Below the pieces are notes generated by a model. The model made no database searches. It was not told where the DNA came from and saw nothing but the letters and a program-made list of their open reading frames with translations. This document shows positions 16,423 to 25,018 of a stretch of DNA of 64,000 bases, piece after piece (within the stretch, counting starts at the first letter, position 1; each line of letters begins with the position of its first letter). The stretch comes from Georgenia sp. SYP-B2076. GTDB taxonomy: Bacteria; Actinomycetota; Actinomycetes; Actinomycetales; Actinomycetaceae. Location: positions 62,001-126,000 of the forward strand of contig NZ_RXOZ01000002.1 of NCBI RefSeq assembly GCF_003991205.1, read 5' to 3'. The position numbers were made by a program, and so were the translations under genes.

Positions 16423-16809
16423 GTGGCGACCTACGAGGACGTGTCCCGGTTGGCCGAGCAGCTGCCCGAGGTGACCGAGGGGGAGTCCCGCGGGCACCGG
16501 GCGTGGTCCGTCGCGGGCAAGGCGTTCGCCTGGGAGCGTCCGTTCACCAAGGCCGATCTCCGCCGGTTCGGGGACCAGACCCCGCCCGAGGGGCCCATCC
16601 TGGCCGTCCGCGTCGAGGACCTCGGCGAGAAGGAGGCGGTGCTCGCGGCGCGGCGGCCGGGCTTCTTCACCATCCCGCACTTCGACGGGTACCCGGCCGT
16701 GCTCATCGAGCTGCAGGAGGTCTCCGCGACGGCGCTGCAGGAGGCGATCACGGACGGCTGGCTGGCGTGCGCGCCGCCCCGGCTGTCGGACGGGTACCTC
16801 GACCGGTGA
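16423..16809 (+). CDS. MmcQ/YjbR-family protein
   Basis: A 128-residue protein of the MmcQ/YjbR fold, a small double-wing DNA-binding-like domain with 'CyaY-like' topology. Typical elements are [18 protein letters not shown], then KAFAWERPF, and the end [12 protein letters not shown] prefer GTG 16423 to TTG 16414. The biochemical role of the family is not established. It converges on and overlaps the EamA gene by 62 bp. Confidence 0.8.
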   Translation: MATYEDVSRLAEQLPEVTEGESRGHRAWSVAGKAFAWERPFTKADLRRFGDQTPPEGPILAVRVEDLGEKEAVLAARRPGFFTIPHFDGYPAVLIELQEVSATALQEAITDGWLACAPPRLSDGYLDR

Positions 16810-17767
16810 CCGTGGGGTGTGCGCGGTTCGCGGGGCCCTCGGGGTCCTCTCGGTCCGCGGCGTCCGCGGCCGCCGGCGCGCCGGCCGCCGGCATATCGAG
16901 AGCCGGCCGCCTCGGCCGCATCGCGCTGAGCCCGACGCCGGCGAACACCAGGAGCCCGCCCGCCGCCTGCGCCGCGGTCAGGGACGCACCCATCACCAGC
17001 GAGATGACCACGGTGAAGACCGTGATGAGGTTGAGGAACAGGCCCGCGCGCCCCGACGGGATGGTCTTCAGCGCCGCGTTCCACAGGGCGTAGGCGCCCA
17101 CCGACGGGAAGAGGGCGATGAACAGCAGGGCGCTCAGCGTCACCCGGTCCGCCGGCCAGTCGACGCCGAGGGTGAGGGACACCGGGGCCAGCAGCACCGC
17201 GATGATCGTGGCCTGCGCCGCCGTCGACGTGATGGGTGGGACGGACGTGAGGCCCTTCCCGAAGATCGTGTACAGGCTCCACACGACGATCGCGCCGACC
17301 ATGAGCAGGTCGCCCGCGTTGTGACCGAGGGTCAGGACGGACGCCAGGTCCCCCTTGGTCAGGATGAGCAGCACGCCGGCCAGGCCCAGGGCCAGCCCGG
17401 CGACGCCCCGCCAGCCCATGCGCTCGCGGAGGATGAACGCGGCGAGCAGGACCATCACGGCCGGGTTGGCCGCGTTGATCAGCGAGGCGGACAGCGCCGA
17501 GGTGTGCTGCAGCGCCGCGTAGAGCAGCAGGTTGTACCCGGCCAGCCCGAGGGCGGCGAGCAGGAGGAGACGCGGCCACGCCCTGGCGACCCGCCGCCAG
17601 TCCGGCTTCTCCAGCACCTGAGCCAGCACCAGCAGCGGCACGGCCGCGAGGAGCCAGCGCAGCCACGTCAGCGACAGCGGGCTCATGGTCTGGACGGCCG
17701 CATGACCGACGATGTAGTTGCCCGCCCACATCAAGGTCGCCAGGACGAGGGCAAGGGCCGCCTTCAC
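16748..17767 (-). CDS. EamA/DMT-family transporter
   Basis: A 339-residue membrane protein with ten predicted hydrophobic segments arranged as two EamA repeats: [20 protein letters not shown] opens the first, and [20 protein letters not shown] opens the second near residue 155. The ends of the repeats ([36 protein letters not shown]) fit the drug/metabolite transporter superfamily. A disordered Ala/Pro-rich tail of about 60 residues runs into the 3' end of the convergent MmcQ gene. Family members export amino acids or metabolites; substrate unknown. Confidence 0.9.
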   Translation of the reverse strand: MKAALALVLATLMWAGNYIVGHAAVQTMSPLSLTWLRWLLAAVPLLVLAQVLEKPDWRRVARAWPRLLLLAALGLAGYNLLLYAALQHTSALSASLINAANPAVMVLLAAFILRERMGWRGVAGLALGLAGVLLILTKGDLASVLTLGHNAGDLLMVGAIVVWSLYTIFGKGLTSVPPITSTAAQATIIAVLLAPVSLTLGVDWPADRVTLSALLFIALFPSVGAYALWNAALKTIPSGRAGLFLNLITVFTVVISLVMGASLTAAQAAGGLLVFAGVGLSAMRPRRPALDMPAAGAPAAADAADREDPEGPANRAHPTVTGRGTRPTAGAARTPASRP

Positions 17768-17888
17768 CGTCTACTCCAACTGCTTCCCGACGCGTGGCCG
17801 GACCGCCGCAGGAAGCACCGGCCGGCCCGCACCATGGTACCCACCGGTCCGGGAGACAAGGCCGCTGCGCTCCGGCAGGCTGTCGCCC

Positions 17889-18707
17889 ATGACAACCGAA
17901 GACACGGCGGGGCCCGTCCATGTCGTCCTCGTGCCCGGCTTCTGGCTCGGCGGCTGGGCGTGGGACGACGTCGTCCCGCACCTCGAGCGGTCCGGCCTCG
18001 AGCCGCACCCCGTCACCCTGCCGGGCCTCGCCTCGTCATCGGAGGACCGCGCCGGGCTGACGCTGGCCGACCACGTCGCAACCGTGCGCGACGTGGTCGC
18101 CGACCTCACGGGCCAGGTGGTGCTGGTGGGGCACAGCGGCGCCGCGCTCGTCGTGCAGGGCATCGTCGACGCCGACCCGGGCCGGATCGCCGGGGTGGTC
18201 TATGTCGACGCGTGGCCGTCGGCCGACGGCGACGCCATCTTCGACCTGCCCGCCGACCAGGTCGACCTGCCGCTGCCGAGCTGGGAGCAGATGGAGGCGG
18301 ACGGCAACAGCCTCGAGGGCATCGACGAGGCCGGCCTCGCCCGGTTCCGCGAACGAGCTGTGCCGGAGCCGGCGGGCGTGGCCCGCTCGGCGGTCCACCT
18401 GACCGACGAGCGGCGCCTGGACGTCCCGGTCACGGTCATCTGCTCCTCGGTGCCCGCGGCCCGGCTGCGCGCGGTGATGGACGAGGGGCAGGCGTGGACC
18501 GGCGAGCTCGTGGCCACCAACCCCGACGTCCTGACGTTCGTGGACCTGCCCACGGGCCACTGGCCCATGTTCAGCCGGCCGGCCGACCTCGCGGCCGTCA
18601 TCGCGGACGCGGCGTCGAGCGCGACGACCCCGGCGGCGGACGCTGGAGCCATGCGGCAGACGGCGCAGCCCTCCCAGGTCCTGGACCAGGATCGCGCGGG
18701 GGAGTGA
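17889..18707 (+). CDS. Alpha/beta hydrolase
   Basis: A 272-residue hydrolase. It opens VHVVLVPGFWLGGWAWDDVV, giving the oxyanion-hole region. The nucleophile elbow is VLVGHSGAALV (Ser near residue 83), and a C-terminal His sits in LPTGHWPMFSRPADLA. ATG 17889 is the first Met after the divergent EamA promoter region. The family resembles small esterases and salicylate-esterase-like enzymes; substrate unknown. A 30-residue polar tail follows the catalytic fold. Confidence 0.85.
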   Translation: MTTEDTAGPVHVVLVPGFWLGGWAWDDVVPHLERSGLEPHPVTLPGLASSSEDRAGLTLADHVATVRDVVADLTGQVVLVGHSGAALVVQGIVDADPGRIAGVVYVDAWPSADGDAIFDLPADQVDLPLPSWEQMEADGNSLEGIDEAGLARFRERAVPEPAGVARSAVHLTDERRLDVPVTVICSSVPAARLRAVMDEGQAWTGELVATNPDVLTFVDLPTGHWPMFSRPADLAAVIADAASSATTPAADAGAMRQTAQPSQVLDQDRAGE

Positions 18708-18893
18708 GCTGCGGGCATCGGTGGCTGCCCCGGCGTGACGGGGGCCACCCTCGGCCGTCCACACCCCAGAACTGCCCGGGAGGTCGGGACATCCGGCCCT
18801 GCCGCCCGGGATGCCGGGCGCCACAGGATCACTCCTGAGCCCGAACGGGACCGGCCACGGCGGCCGGCGCGCCGCGGGCAAGAGGAGCCCACA

Positions 18894-19589
18894 GTGTCCG
18901 CATCACCGGTCCTGACTTCCGCCTCCACCACCACCGAGCCCCGCGGGGCGCGTGCCGGCCGCGGCTGGGCCGCGTCCGGCGTCGCCGCAGCCCTCGCCGG
19001 CGGGACGGGCATCTTCCTGTCCATGAGTGTCAGCCCCGTCTACGACAGGGCCGACCCACCCACGGTCGAGTCGGTCACCGACCACCTGTCCGGCTTCGTC
19101 CCGCAGCTCATCGGGCTGCACGTCGCCACTGTCGTGTGCGCGCTCCTGCTCATCCCGTTCGCGGCGGGGCTGCACCGCCGTCTCGCCGGCCAGGCCCCGG
19201 CCCACTCCCTGCTCCCCGCGGTGGCCGCACTGGGCCTGGGCGTCCTCTCTGCGGTGCTGGTGCTCGGCTCGGGCCTGGACACCGAGTTCGTCTTCGGCCT
19301 CGGCGAGCCGGAGCTGATGGTCGCGAGCGACGTGTCGTTCTACTCGCACTGGATCGCCACCATCTCCTGGCTCTGGCTGACCGCCGGGGTCAGCGCCCTG
19401 GCGCTGGGGATCGCGGCAATCCGGCACGGCGCCGCGGGGAGGGCCCTCGGCGTGACGAGCCTGGTGCTCGGCGGCCTGATGGTGCTCTTCGGGGTGTCGC
19501 CGCTGCAGTACATGGCCGGCTTCATCGGCCCGGTGTGGCTGCTCGTCACCGCCCTGACGATGCTCCGCGGCGAACGTGCCGCGCGATAA
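18894..19589 (+). CDS. Multi-pass membrane protein of unknown function
   Basis: A 231-residue protein with about six hydrophobic segments: GWAASGVAAALAGGTGIFL, LIGLHVATVVCALLLIPFA, LLPAVAALGLGVLSAVLVLG, a Trp-rich segment near 19350, one at 19440 and the last near 19520. The start GTG 18894 has GAGGAG 12 bases upstream and gives a short cytoplasmic N-terminus. I do not recognise a named family with confidence. It lies between an alpha/beta hydrolase and a two-component system and shares a strand with both. Confidence 0.7.
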   Translation: MSASPVLTSASTTTEPRGARAGRGWAASGVAAALAGGTGIFLSMSVSPVYDRADPPTVESVTDHLSGFVPQLIGLHVATVVCALLLIPFAAGLHRRLAGQAPAHSLLPAVAALGLGVLSAVLVLGSGLDTEFVFGLGEPELMVASDVSFYSHWIATISWLWLTAGVSALALGIAAIRHGAAGRALGVTSLVLGGLMVLFGVSPLQYMAGFIGPVWLLVTALTMLRGERAAR

Positions 19590-19646
19590 CGCCGACCACG
19601 CGGCCTGATCGTTTCTACAGTCCCCTCATGACCGATCTCCTGCCTT

Positions 19647-21590
19647 ATGACTGAGCCGTCGGACCCCGGGCGCCCCGCGTCCGGGGTCCCGGCGTACGTC
19701 CTGGGTGCCGCCGCGTGGCTCCTCGCCCTCGGCGGCCTCGTGCTGTTCGTCGCGTCGCGTCCGCAGGTCGCCCCCGAGGACGTGTTCCTCCTCGTCGACG
19801 TCACCGTCGGGCTGGTGTACGGGGCGGTCACGGCCCTTGTGCTCGCGCGCCGGCGCCATCCCGTCGGGTACCTGCTCGCCCTCACCAGCATCGGTGGCGC
19901 GGTCTCCGCCCTCGCCGGCGGGTGGCGGGCGTTCGCGACGGCGCGTGGGCTCGAGCCGGGCGCGCTCGCCGACCCGTTCGGCTGGGCGTGGGTGCCCGGC
20001 ACCCTGGCGCTTTTCCTCGTGGTGCCGTGGATGGTGCGGGAGCGGCCGCTCGGACGGGCCTGGTGGGGGCCGGCGCTCGGCGGCGTCGTGGTGACCGCGG
20101 CGCTCGCCGCCTCGGTCGCCGGCACCTTCGCGGTCCTCACGCTCGTGCTCACCGCGGCCGTCGTGTTCGGCCTGGTCACCGCGGTCGGCGTGGAGGTCCG
20201 ACGGCGGCGCTCGCCGGAGCCCGAGGCTGTGGGCCTGGACTGGCTCGTCGCCGGGACGGCGGTGCTCGCCGTGTCGTTCGTCCCGATCCTCCTGCCCGAG
20301 GCCATCGTGCCCGCGTGGCTGACCCCGGCCGTGCACCTTGGGACGCAGGCGCTGTTCCCGGCCGCGATCCTCTCCGTGGTGCTCCGGCAGCGGCTGTGGG
20401 GCATCGAGCTGGCGGTCTCGCGGGCGTTGCTCGCGGGCTCCCTCACCCTCGGGCTGGCGGCGATCTACCTCACCGCGAGCGTGGTCCTGGCCCGGCTTGT
20501 GCCGGGGGAGGGGGTGGCGCGGGCGCTCGCTGCGGCGGCCGTGGTCGTCGCCGTGCAGCCCACCCGCCTGTGGCTCCAGCGCCGCCTGCGCCTGATGATC
20601 TACGGCGCCGCGCACGACCCCTGGCGCGTGGCCGGCCGGATGGGCACCCAGCTGGGCCGGGCGGCGGACCCGGACGCGTTGCTCGGCTCGCTGACCGAGA
20701 GCGTCGGCACCGCGCTGCGGCTCGAGTCGGTGACCCTCCTCGCCGGCGCCCCCGGCGGGGAGCAGGTCGTAACCCGGTGGGGGACGCCGTCGGCCGGGGC
20801 CACGCGGGTACCCCTCGTAGCGGGCAGCGAGCCGATCGGGACGCTGTCCGTGACGGCGCGCCCCGGCGAGGCGCTGGACGTCCGCACCCTGCGGGCGCTG
20901 ACGGAGCTGGCGGCGGTAGTGGCCTCTGGCCTCGTGCTCACCCGGACCGCGAGCGAGCTGGAGCGCACGCGCGAGCGCCTGACCACCGCCCGCCTGCAGG
21001 AGCGGCGGGTCATCCGGCGCGAGCTGCACGACGGGCTCGGCCCATGGCTGGCCGGCTTGCGCCTGGGGCTGCGGGGCGTGGCCAACCTCCTCGCCACGGA
21101 CCCGGCTGCCGCCCGGGAGATGCTCGGCGCGCTGCAGGCCGAGCTCGAGACCCGTGTCGAGGACGTCCGCACGGTGGCGCGCACGCTGCTGCCGCCCGTC
21201 CTCGAGGAGCTGGGCCTGGAACCGGCGCTGCGCGAGCTGGTGGCCCGCCACGCGGAGAACGGCTTCGACGTGCGGCTGACCTGCCGGCTCGAGCCCACGC
21301 TGCCCGGGGCGGTGGCGACCGCCGCCTACGGTATCGCCGGCGAGGCGGTGCTCAACGCGGCCCGGCACAGCGGCGCGGCGGGCTGCGACCTCGACGTCGC
21401 CGACGAGGTCGGGACGATCCGGATCACCTGTCGCGACGACGGCGTGGGATACCCCGCCGACGCCCGGGCCGGCGTCGGCACCCGCGCCATGCGCGAGCGC
21501 GCCGAGGAGCTGGGCGGCGAGCTCGAGATCCGCGATCTGGTGCCGCGCGGGACGGCGGTCGAGGCTGTGCTGCCGGTGGGGGCGCGATGA
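19647..21590 (+). CDS. Membrane sensor histidine kinase (NarL/LuxR-type partner)
   Basis: A 647-residue kinase. The first 310 residues hold about nine hydrophobic segments. A GAF-like region follows (about 330-440). The HisKA_3 dimerisation motif is RRVIRRELHDGLGPWLAGLR with phospho-His near residue 461. The HATPase region has NAARHSGAAG (N-box), DDGVGYP (G1) and GVGTRAMRERAEELGG (G2). The start ATG 19647 has no strong ribosome binding site. The stop overlaps the response regulator start by ATGA, so the two are cotranslated. The stimulus is not readable. Confidence 0.9.
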   Translation: MTEPSDPGRPASGVPAYVLGAAAWLLALGGLVLFVASRPQVAPEDVFLLVDVTVGLVYGAVTALVLARRRHPVGYLLALTSIGGAVSALAGGWRAFATARGLEPGALADPFGWAWVPGTLALFLVVPWMVRERPLGRAWWGPALGGVVVTAALAASVAGTFAVLTLVLTAAVVFGLVTAVGVEVRRRRSPEPEAVGLDWLVAGTAVLAVSFVPILLPEAIVPAWLTPAVHLGTQALFPAAILSVVLRQRLWGIELAVSRALLAGSLTLGLAAIYLTASVVLARLVPGEGVARALAAAAVVVAVQPTRLWLQRRLRLMIYGAAHDPWRVAGRMGTQLGRAADPDALLGSLTESVGTALRLESVTLLAGAPGGEQVVTRWGTPSAGATRVPLVAGSEPIGTLSVTARPGEALDVRTLRALTELAAVVASGLVLTRTASELERTRERLTTARLQERRVIRRELHDGLGPWLAGLRLGLRGVANLLATDPAAAREMLGALQAELETRVEDVRTVARTLLPPVLEELGLEPALRELVARHAENGFDVRLTCRLEPTLPGAVATAAYGIAGEAVLNAARHSGAAGCDLDVADEVGTIRITCRDDGVGYPADARAGVGTRAMRERAEELGGELEIRDLVPRGTAVEAVLPVGAR

Positions 21591-22237
21591 CGATCCGCGT
21601 CGTGGTCGTCGACGACCACCCGGTGTTCCGCCTCGGCATGGTCGCCCTGCTCGCCTCGCTGGCGGGGGTGGAGGTGGCCGGCCAGGTGGCGGACGCTGCG
21701 CAGGCGCGCGACGCCGTCGGTCCGGGCGTGGACGTCGTCCTCATGGACCTGCACCTCGGCACCGACTCCGGGATCGAGCTGACACGCGAGCTGGTGGCGC
21801 GGGACCCGCGGCTCGCGGTCCTGGTGGTGACGATGAACGAGGACGACGAGTCCGTCGTCGCGGCGGTGCGGGTGGGCGCGCGGGGGTATCTGCTCAAGAC
21901 GGCCGGGCCGGAGGAGGTGGAGCGGGCGGTGCGGGCGGTGGCCAACGGGGAGCTGATACTCGGGCCCCAGGTGGCCGCGCGCGCCATGTCGGCCCTCGTC
22001 TCAGGCCGCACCGCGGTGCGGGTGCCGTTCCCGGAGCTGACCGACCGGGAGCGCGAGGTCCTCGACCTCATGGCCCGCGGGCACGACAACACCGCCATCG
22101 CCCGCCGGCTCGTGCTCAGCCCGAAGACGGTTCGCAACCACGTGGCCAACGTCCTGGCGAAGCTGGCTGTGCCGAACCGGTCGGCGGCGATCGTCCGTGC
22201 CCGTGAGGGGGGCCTCGGCGGGGCCGGCGCAAGCTGA
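21587..22237 (+). CDS. LuxR/NarL-family response regulator
   Basis: A 216-residue regulator. The receiver domain has acidic DD at 9-10, phospho-acceptor Asp-54 in VVLMDLHLG, Thr/Ser in VVTMNED and Lys in YLLKTAG. The LuxR HTH occupies about residues 150-205 (LTDREREVLDLMARGHDN, then SPKTVRNHVANVLAKL). It is activated by the kinase encoded just upstream. Target genes are not evident; no repeated operator is seen nearby. Confidence 0.93.
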   Translation: MTIRVVVVDDHPVFRLGMVALLASLAGVEVAGQVADAAQARDAVGPGVDVVLMDLHLGTDSGIELTRELVARDPRLAVLVVTMNEDDESVVAAVRVGARGYLLKTAGPEEVERAVRAVANGELILGPQVAARAMSALVSGRTAVRVPFPELTDREREVLDLMARGHDNTAIARRLVLSPKTVRNHVANVLAKLAVPNRSAAIVRAREGGLGGAGAS

Positions 22238-22712
22238 AGGGGCCCCTCGCGCGGCGGGTGGGTTCGGCCTCGTGTGGGGCGCGCTCGTGATCCTGGCGGT
22301 TGACGCCGCTCGGGCGAGGAGGGTGAGGGCGCCCGCGCCCGGCGTTCCCGCCCCTCAGGGACAGCTCGTCAGCTGAGGCCCGTGCCGGCGCCCACGCACA
22401 CTGATCGGATCGCGATCGCGCCACAACCCCGGCCGTGAGGGGCTCGTCCCGCGCCAAAGGGCCAGGTCGCGACGAGCGTGGGGCGGCGGTTGTGGCGCGA
22501 TCCACGCGCCCACCGCACCGACCGGGCCCGCCTCACCCCTACGCACTCTCCCGCGGACGGGTCGCCGGCGGTGCGGGTGGTGCCGGCGGTTCCGGTGGTG
22601 CGGGTGGTGCGGGGTGTACTCCCGCACCCGGCCCGGCCGCGCAGGTGTGACGGACGGCATGCCGCCCCGATGCGCGCCCCAGTCCCATGGCGTCGTAGTC
22701 TTGTTGAGCCGA
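22238..22712. other. 475-bp spacer upstream of the tRNA
   Basis: No convincing gene. It holds a long imperfect inverted repeat (22414-22502) and a G-rich low-complexity stretch at about 22562-22616 made of GGTGCG/GGTGCC/GGTTCC-type hexamers. Small reading frames exist on both strands but show only Gly/Ala or Thr/Gly repeats and no ribosome binding site. Confidence 0.6.
22414..22502. repeat. Long inverted repeat
   Basis: GATCGCGCCACAACC (22414-22428) is perfectly complementary to GGTTGTGGCGCGATC (22488-22502). Inside, CTCGTC and GACGAG pair again, so the whole 89 bases can fold into one long, bulged hairpin. It may be the terminator of the two-component operon or a small palindromic element. 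Confidence 0.6.
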
Positions 22713-22786
22713 CGCGGGGTGGAGCAGCTCGGTAGCTCGCCGGGCTCATAACCCGGAGGTCGCAGGTTCAAATCCTGCCCCCGCTA
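22713..22786 (+). tRNA. Initiator tRNA-fMet (CAU), host of the integrated element
   Basis: The 74-base gene has the initiator hallmarks: C1 unpaired with U72, three G:C pairs below the anticodon loop (GGG...CCC), and anticodon CAT in CTCATAA. The T-arm GCAGG-TTCAAAT-CCTGC is normal. The encoded 3' end reads CTACGAG rather than CTACCA, because the bases after position 73 come from the integrated element. The displaced original end, with CCA, is at 44421-44458. Confidence 0.93.
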
Positions 22787-22787
22787 C
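22753..22787 (+). repeat. attL: 35-bp direct repeat at the tRNA 3' half
   Basis: The 35 bases from the 3' side of the anticodon stem to the base after position 73 are identical to 44421-44455. Sequence differs on both sides of the two copies. This is the integration core of the element. Confidence 0.9.
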
Positions 22788-22792
22788 GAGAT

Positions 22793-22824
22793 CCAGGCTC
22801 GGAATCTACGGATTCCGAGCCTGG
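22793..22824 (+). terminator. Terminator after tRNA-fMet, supplied by the element
   Basis: A 14-bp perfect stem (22793-22806 with 22811-22824) closes on TACG, 7 bases after the tRNA. The core CAGGCTCGGAA...TTCCGAGCCTG is shared with the terminator of the second tRNA-fMet at 46523-46557. Confidence 0.8.
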
Positions 22825-22848
22825 AGGCGTTTAGAGACATGATCGGGT

Positions 22849-22866
22849 GTCCACTTAGTGTCCACA
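22849..22866. repeat. Left inner 18-bp repeat (possible integrase arm site)
   Basis: GTCCACTTAGTGTCCACA is identical to 44273-44290. Each copy itself holds two GTCCAC units, a layout typical of arm-type binding sites of tyrosine integrases. Confidence 0.7.
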
Positions 22867-23013
22867 AACCCGGTCCAGGAACCTTCTGCTGGCCGGATGT
22901 CCGGCTTGGGTACGGAGTCGCCACGTCCTGCACGGAGTGGTGCGGCGACCGCGGCACACCTACCGGGCATGGAAGGCACAGCACGAGGATTGAGTGGCGG
23001 CCTGGAGCCGCTG

Positions 23014-23202
23014 ATGAGCATCGAGGAACTCTCGGAGTACCTCGACGTGCCGGTCAGGACGTTGTACGACTGGCGCCTCGCCGGCAAAGGGCCATGTGCC
23101 GTTCGCATCGGCCGACAGCTCCGCTACTTGGTCAGCGACATCCACGGCTGGCTACGGCAGCAGCGCGAGGCCGAGCCTGGGCGGGCGCCGGAGGCGGGGT
23201 GA
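23014..23202 (+). CDS. Excisionase-like helix-turn-helix protein
   Basis: A 62-residue protein, MSIEELSEYLDVPVRTLYDW followed by RLAGKGPCAVRIGRQLRY, which is the MerR-like winged helix (HTH_17) of recombination directionality factors. I chose ATG 23014 because GGAG stands 8 bases upstream and the size matches Xis proteins. Frames from GTG 22858 or ATG 22969 are longer, but the first would start inside the 18-bp arm repeat. It ends 6 bases before the integrase start, so the two are one operon. It probably bends att DNA to favour excision. Confidence 0.8.
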   Translation: MSIEELSEYLDVPVRTLYDWRLAGKGPCAVRIGRQLRYLVSDIHGWLRQQREAEPGRAPEAG

Positions 23203-23208
23203 CCAGCG

Positions 23209-24402
23209 ATGGGTAGGCCGCGAACACCGATCGGCACCTTCGGTGACATCACCTACGTCAAGGTCGCAGGCGGCCGGGTCCGAGCTCGCACCCGCTATCG
23301 CGATGACGACGGCCAGATTCGCCGAGTCTCGGCCACCGGTACCTCGAACAAGGACGCCGAGCGCAACCTCAAGAAAGTGCTAGCACGGAGGCCGAGTCAC
23401 GTCGCCAGGGGAGAGGGGACTGGGGACACTTCCTTTGCCACACTCGTCGAGACCTGGCTGGAAGACCTCGATGCGGAGTCCAAGCTCGCGCCGAGCACGC
23501 GTGCTCTCTACGAGCGCAACATGCGTCAGCTCGTCATGCCTGCCTTCGAGCACTACGTCCTGCGGGAGATCACTGTTCGCAAGGTTGACCAGTTCATCAA
23601 GACACTGGCGACGACCAAGAGCTACAGCATGGCCAAGCAGGCGAGGACTGTCCTGAGCCTCGCCCTCGGTCTTGCCGTCCGCTACGACGCAATCGCCAAG
23701 AACCCGGTCCGCGACACGACCCGGCTCCGAAAGCCGCCGTCCCAGGCGATGGCGCTGACGGCCACGCAGGTCGAGGCGATCCGCGACGCAACTCGAGGTT
23801 GGCGGCGCGGCCCGGGCGTTCCCGGGCCACCGCCAGACGGCCAACTGGAGCAGATCATCGAGATCATGCTCGGGACGTCGGCCCGCATCGGCGAGGTGCT
23901 CGCGATCCGAAGGTGCGACGTCGACGTGATCAGTTCTCCCGCGACCGTGCGCATCTGCGGAACCATCGTGTCACCGGCAGGTAAGCCCACGCACCGACAG
24001 CCGCACCCCAAAACGGCGAAGTCAACCAGGACGGTTTCGGTACCCAGATTCACCGCCGAGGTGCTGGGTCAGCGGCTCGTCGCGATCGTCGCGGAGGACC
24101 CGGAGCACCTGATCTTCTTCACCCGCAACCACACGCCGTTGACGACCAACAACGTTCGCCGGCGTCTGCGCACCGTCCTGGACGGCGCGGGGATCTCGGG
24201 CGTGACGCCACATTCGTTCCGTCGGACCGTCGCGACGGTCATCGACCGGGCCGGCGGTGCGGATCTTGCGGCCGAGATGCTCGGTCACACCTCGTCGAAG
24301 ATCACGAAGGAGCACTACATCGAGCCCGACGAGATGGTGAACCCGGTGACCGCCGAGATCCTCGAATCACTCGCTCCGCGCGAGCGAGACGACCAGAAGT
24401 GA
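23209..24402 (+). CDS. Tyrosine site-specific integrase
   Basis: A 397-residue phage-type integrase. An N-terminal arm-binding domain (residues 1-65) is followed by a SAM-like core-binding domain (FATLVETWLEDLDAESKLAP onward) and the catalytic domain from about residue 175. The catalytic residues are visible: Arg in SARIGEVLAIR, Lys in PKTAKSTRTVSV, HxxR in HSFRRTVAT, His in MLGHTSS and the nucleophile Tyr in ITKEHYIEP. It acts on the tRNA-fMet core at attL/attR. It lies just inside the left end, as expected for such elements. Confidence 0.95.
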   Translation: MGRPRTPIGTFGDITYVKVAGGRVRARTRYRDDDGQIRRVSATGTSNKDAERNLKKVLARRPSHVARGEGTGDTSFATLVETWLEDLDAESKLAPSTRALYERNMRQLVMPAFEHYVLREITVRKVDQFIKTLATTKSYSMAKQARTVLSLALGLAVRYDAIAKNPVRDTTRLRKPPSQAMALTATQVEAIRDATRGWRRGPGVPGPPPDGQLEQIIEIMLGTSARIGEVLAIRRCDVDVISSPATVRICGTIVSPAGKPTHRQPHPKTAKSTRTVSVPRFTAEVLGQRLVAIVAEDPEHLIFFTRNHTPLTTNNVRRRLRTVLDGAGISGVTPHSFRRTVATVIDRAGGADLAAEMLGHTSSKITKEHYIEPDEMVNPVTAEILESLAPRERDDQK

Positions 24403-25018
24403 AAGGGACGTCGCCGGTGGTGCGGACTCCGCACCACCGCTCCCTTCCCCGAAGTTGCCGATTCCAACCGAAGCGCATCGCCTGGCGACGGCGCATCCCC
24501 GGTCGTGATGACTCTTCACCACCGCACTCGTCCCCACGGTTGCCGTCGTCACCGACGTGCATCTCCTTGCTGCCGGCGTCCAGCTCACGTGTGCGATCGC
24601 GGGTTCCATGGGACTCACTCTCGCGCGGGTGCGTTACGGAGAACGTACGGGGCGCCTGACCCCGTACGCACCCCGTACGCACCATGACGGCGCACATCAG
24701 CACAGGTCAGGGTGCGTACGGGGGAAGGTCGCCGCGTGTTGGCGACCGTGCCCAGCTCCCTCCTTCCCGAGCCCTCCTTCAGCAGCTCGTCGACCAGCCT
24801 GCCCATGCCGGCGACGAACTCCGGAGGAGGCCCGTTCGACTACGAGGTGTGCAGGCTACGCCAGAGGACCCCAACGTGTTGTCCGGACCGGACCGGGGGC
24901 ACTATCGGCGAAGGCCGCCCCGTGAACGGTCGCACCCGCCCAGCCATCCCCGGGCAGGCCGCGGCAGTCGTCGTTTGTGGTCCTCACACCTCTGGCACCC
25001 GAGGCGCACCGGGTGGGT
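24403..25018. other. 616-bp spacer between integrase and relaxase
   Basis: There is no gene I can support. The middle holds a cluster of CGTACGGGG repeats in both orientations (24644-24723). A minus-strand frame at 24615-24806 starts MGRLVDELLKEGSGRREL and is preceded by GGAGGAGG-like sequence on that strand, but it runs through the repeats and looks like a remnant or chance frame. Confidence 0.5.
24644..24723. repeat. Four CGTACGGGG repeats; candidate oriT or relaxase operator
   Basis: The 9-mer CGTACGGGG occurs at 24644-24652 and 24715-24723, and as its complement CCCCGTACG at 24660-24668 and 24671-24679. The first two form a 9-bp hairpin with a 7-base loop. The last two inverted copies extend to CCCCGTACGCACC and GGTGCGTACGGGG. 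The block is about 300 bp upstream of a MobF relaxase gene, where origins of transfer usually lie. Confidence 0.55.

Noticed and set aside
22369-22749. Thr/Gly-rich minus-strand frame before the tRNA
   Set aside because: It runs into the tRNA gene and through a simple repeat; no ribosome binding site or family likeness.
22858-23013. Upstream extension of the excisionase-like gene to GTG 22858
   Set aside because: The start lies in the 18-bp arm repeat, there is no ribosome binding site, and the extension has no HTH relation; ATG 23014 gives a normal excisionase length.
24615-24806. Minus-strand 63-residue frame, MGRLVDELLKEG start
   Set aside because: The first residues and the upstream purine-rich sequence look gene-like, but the frame crosses the CGTACGGGG repeat block and has no recognisable family; kept only as a note on the spacer.
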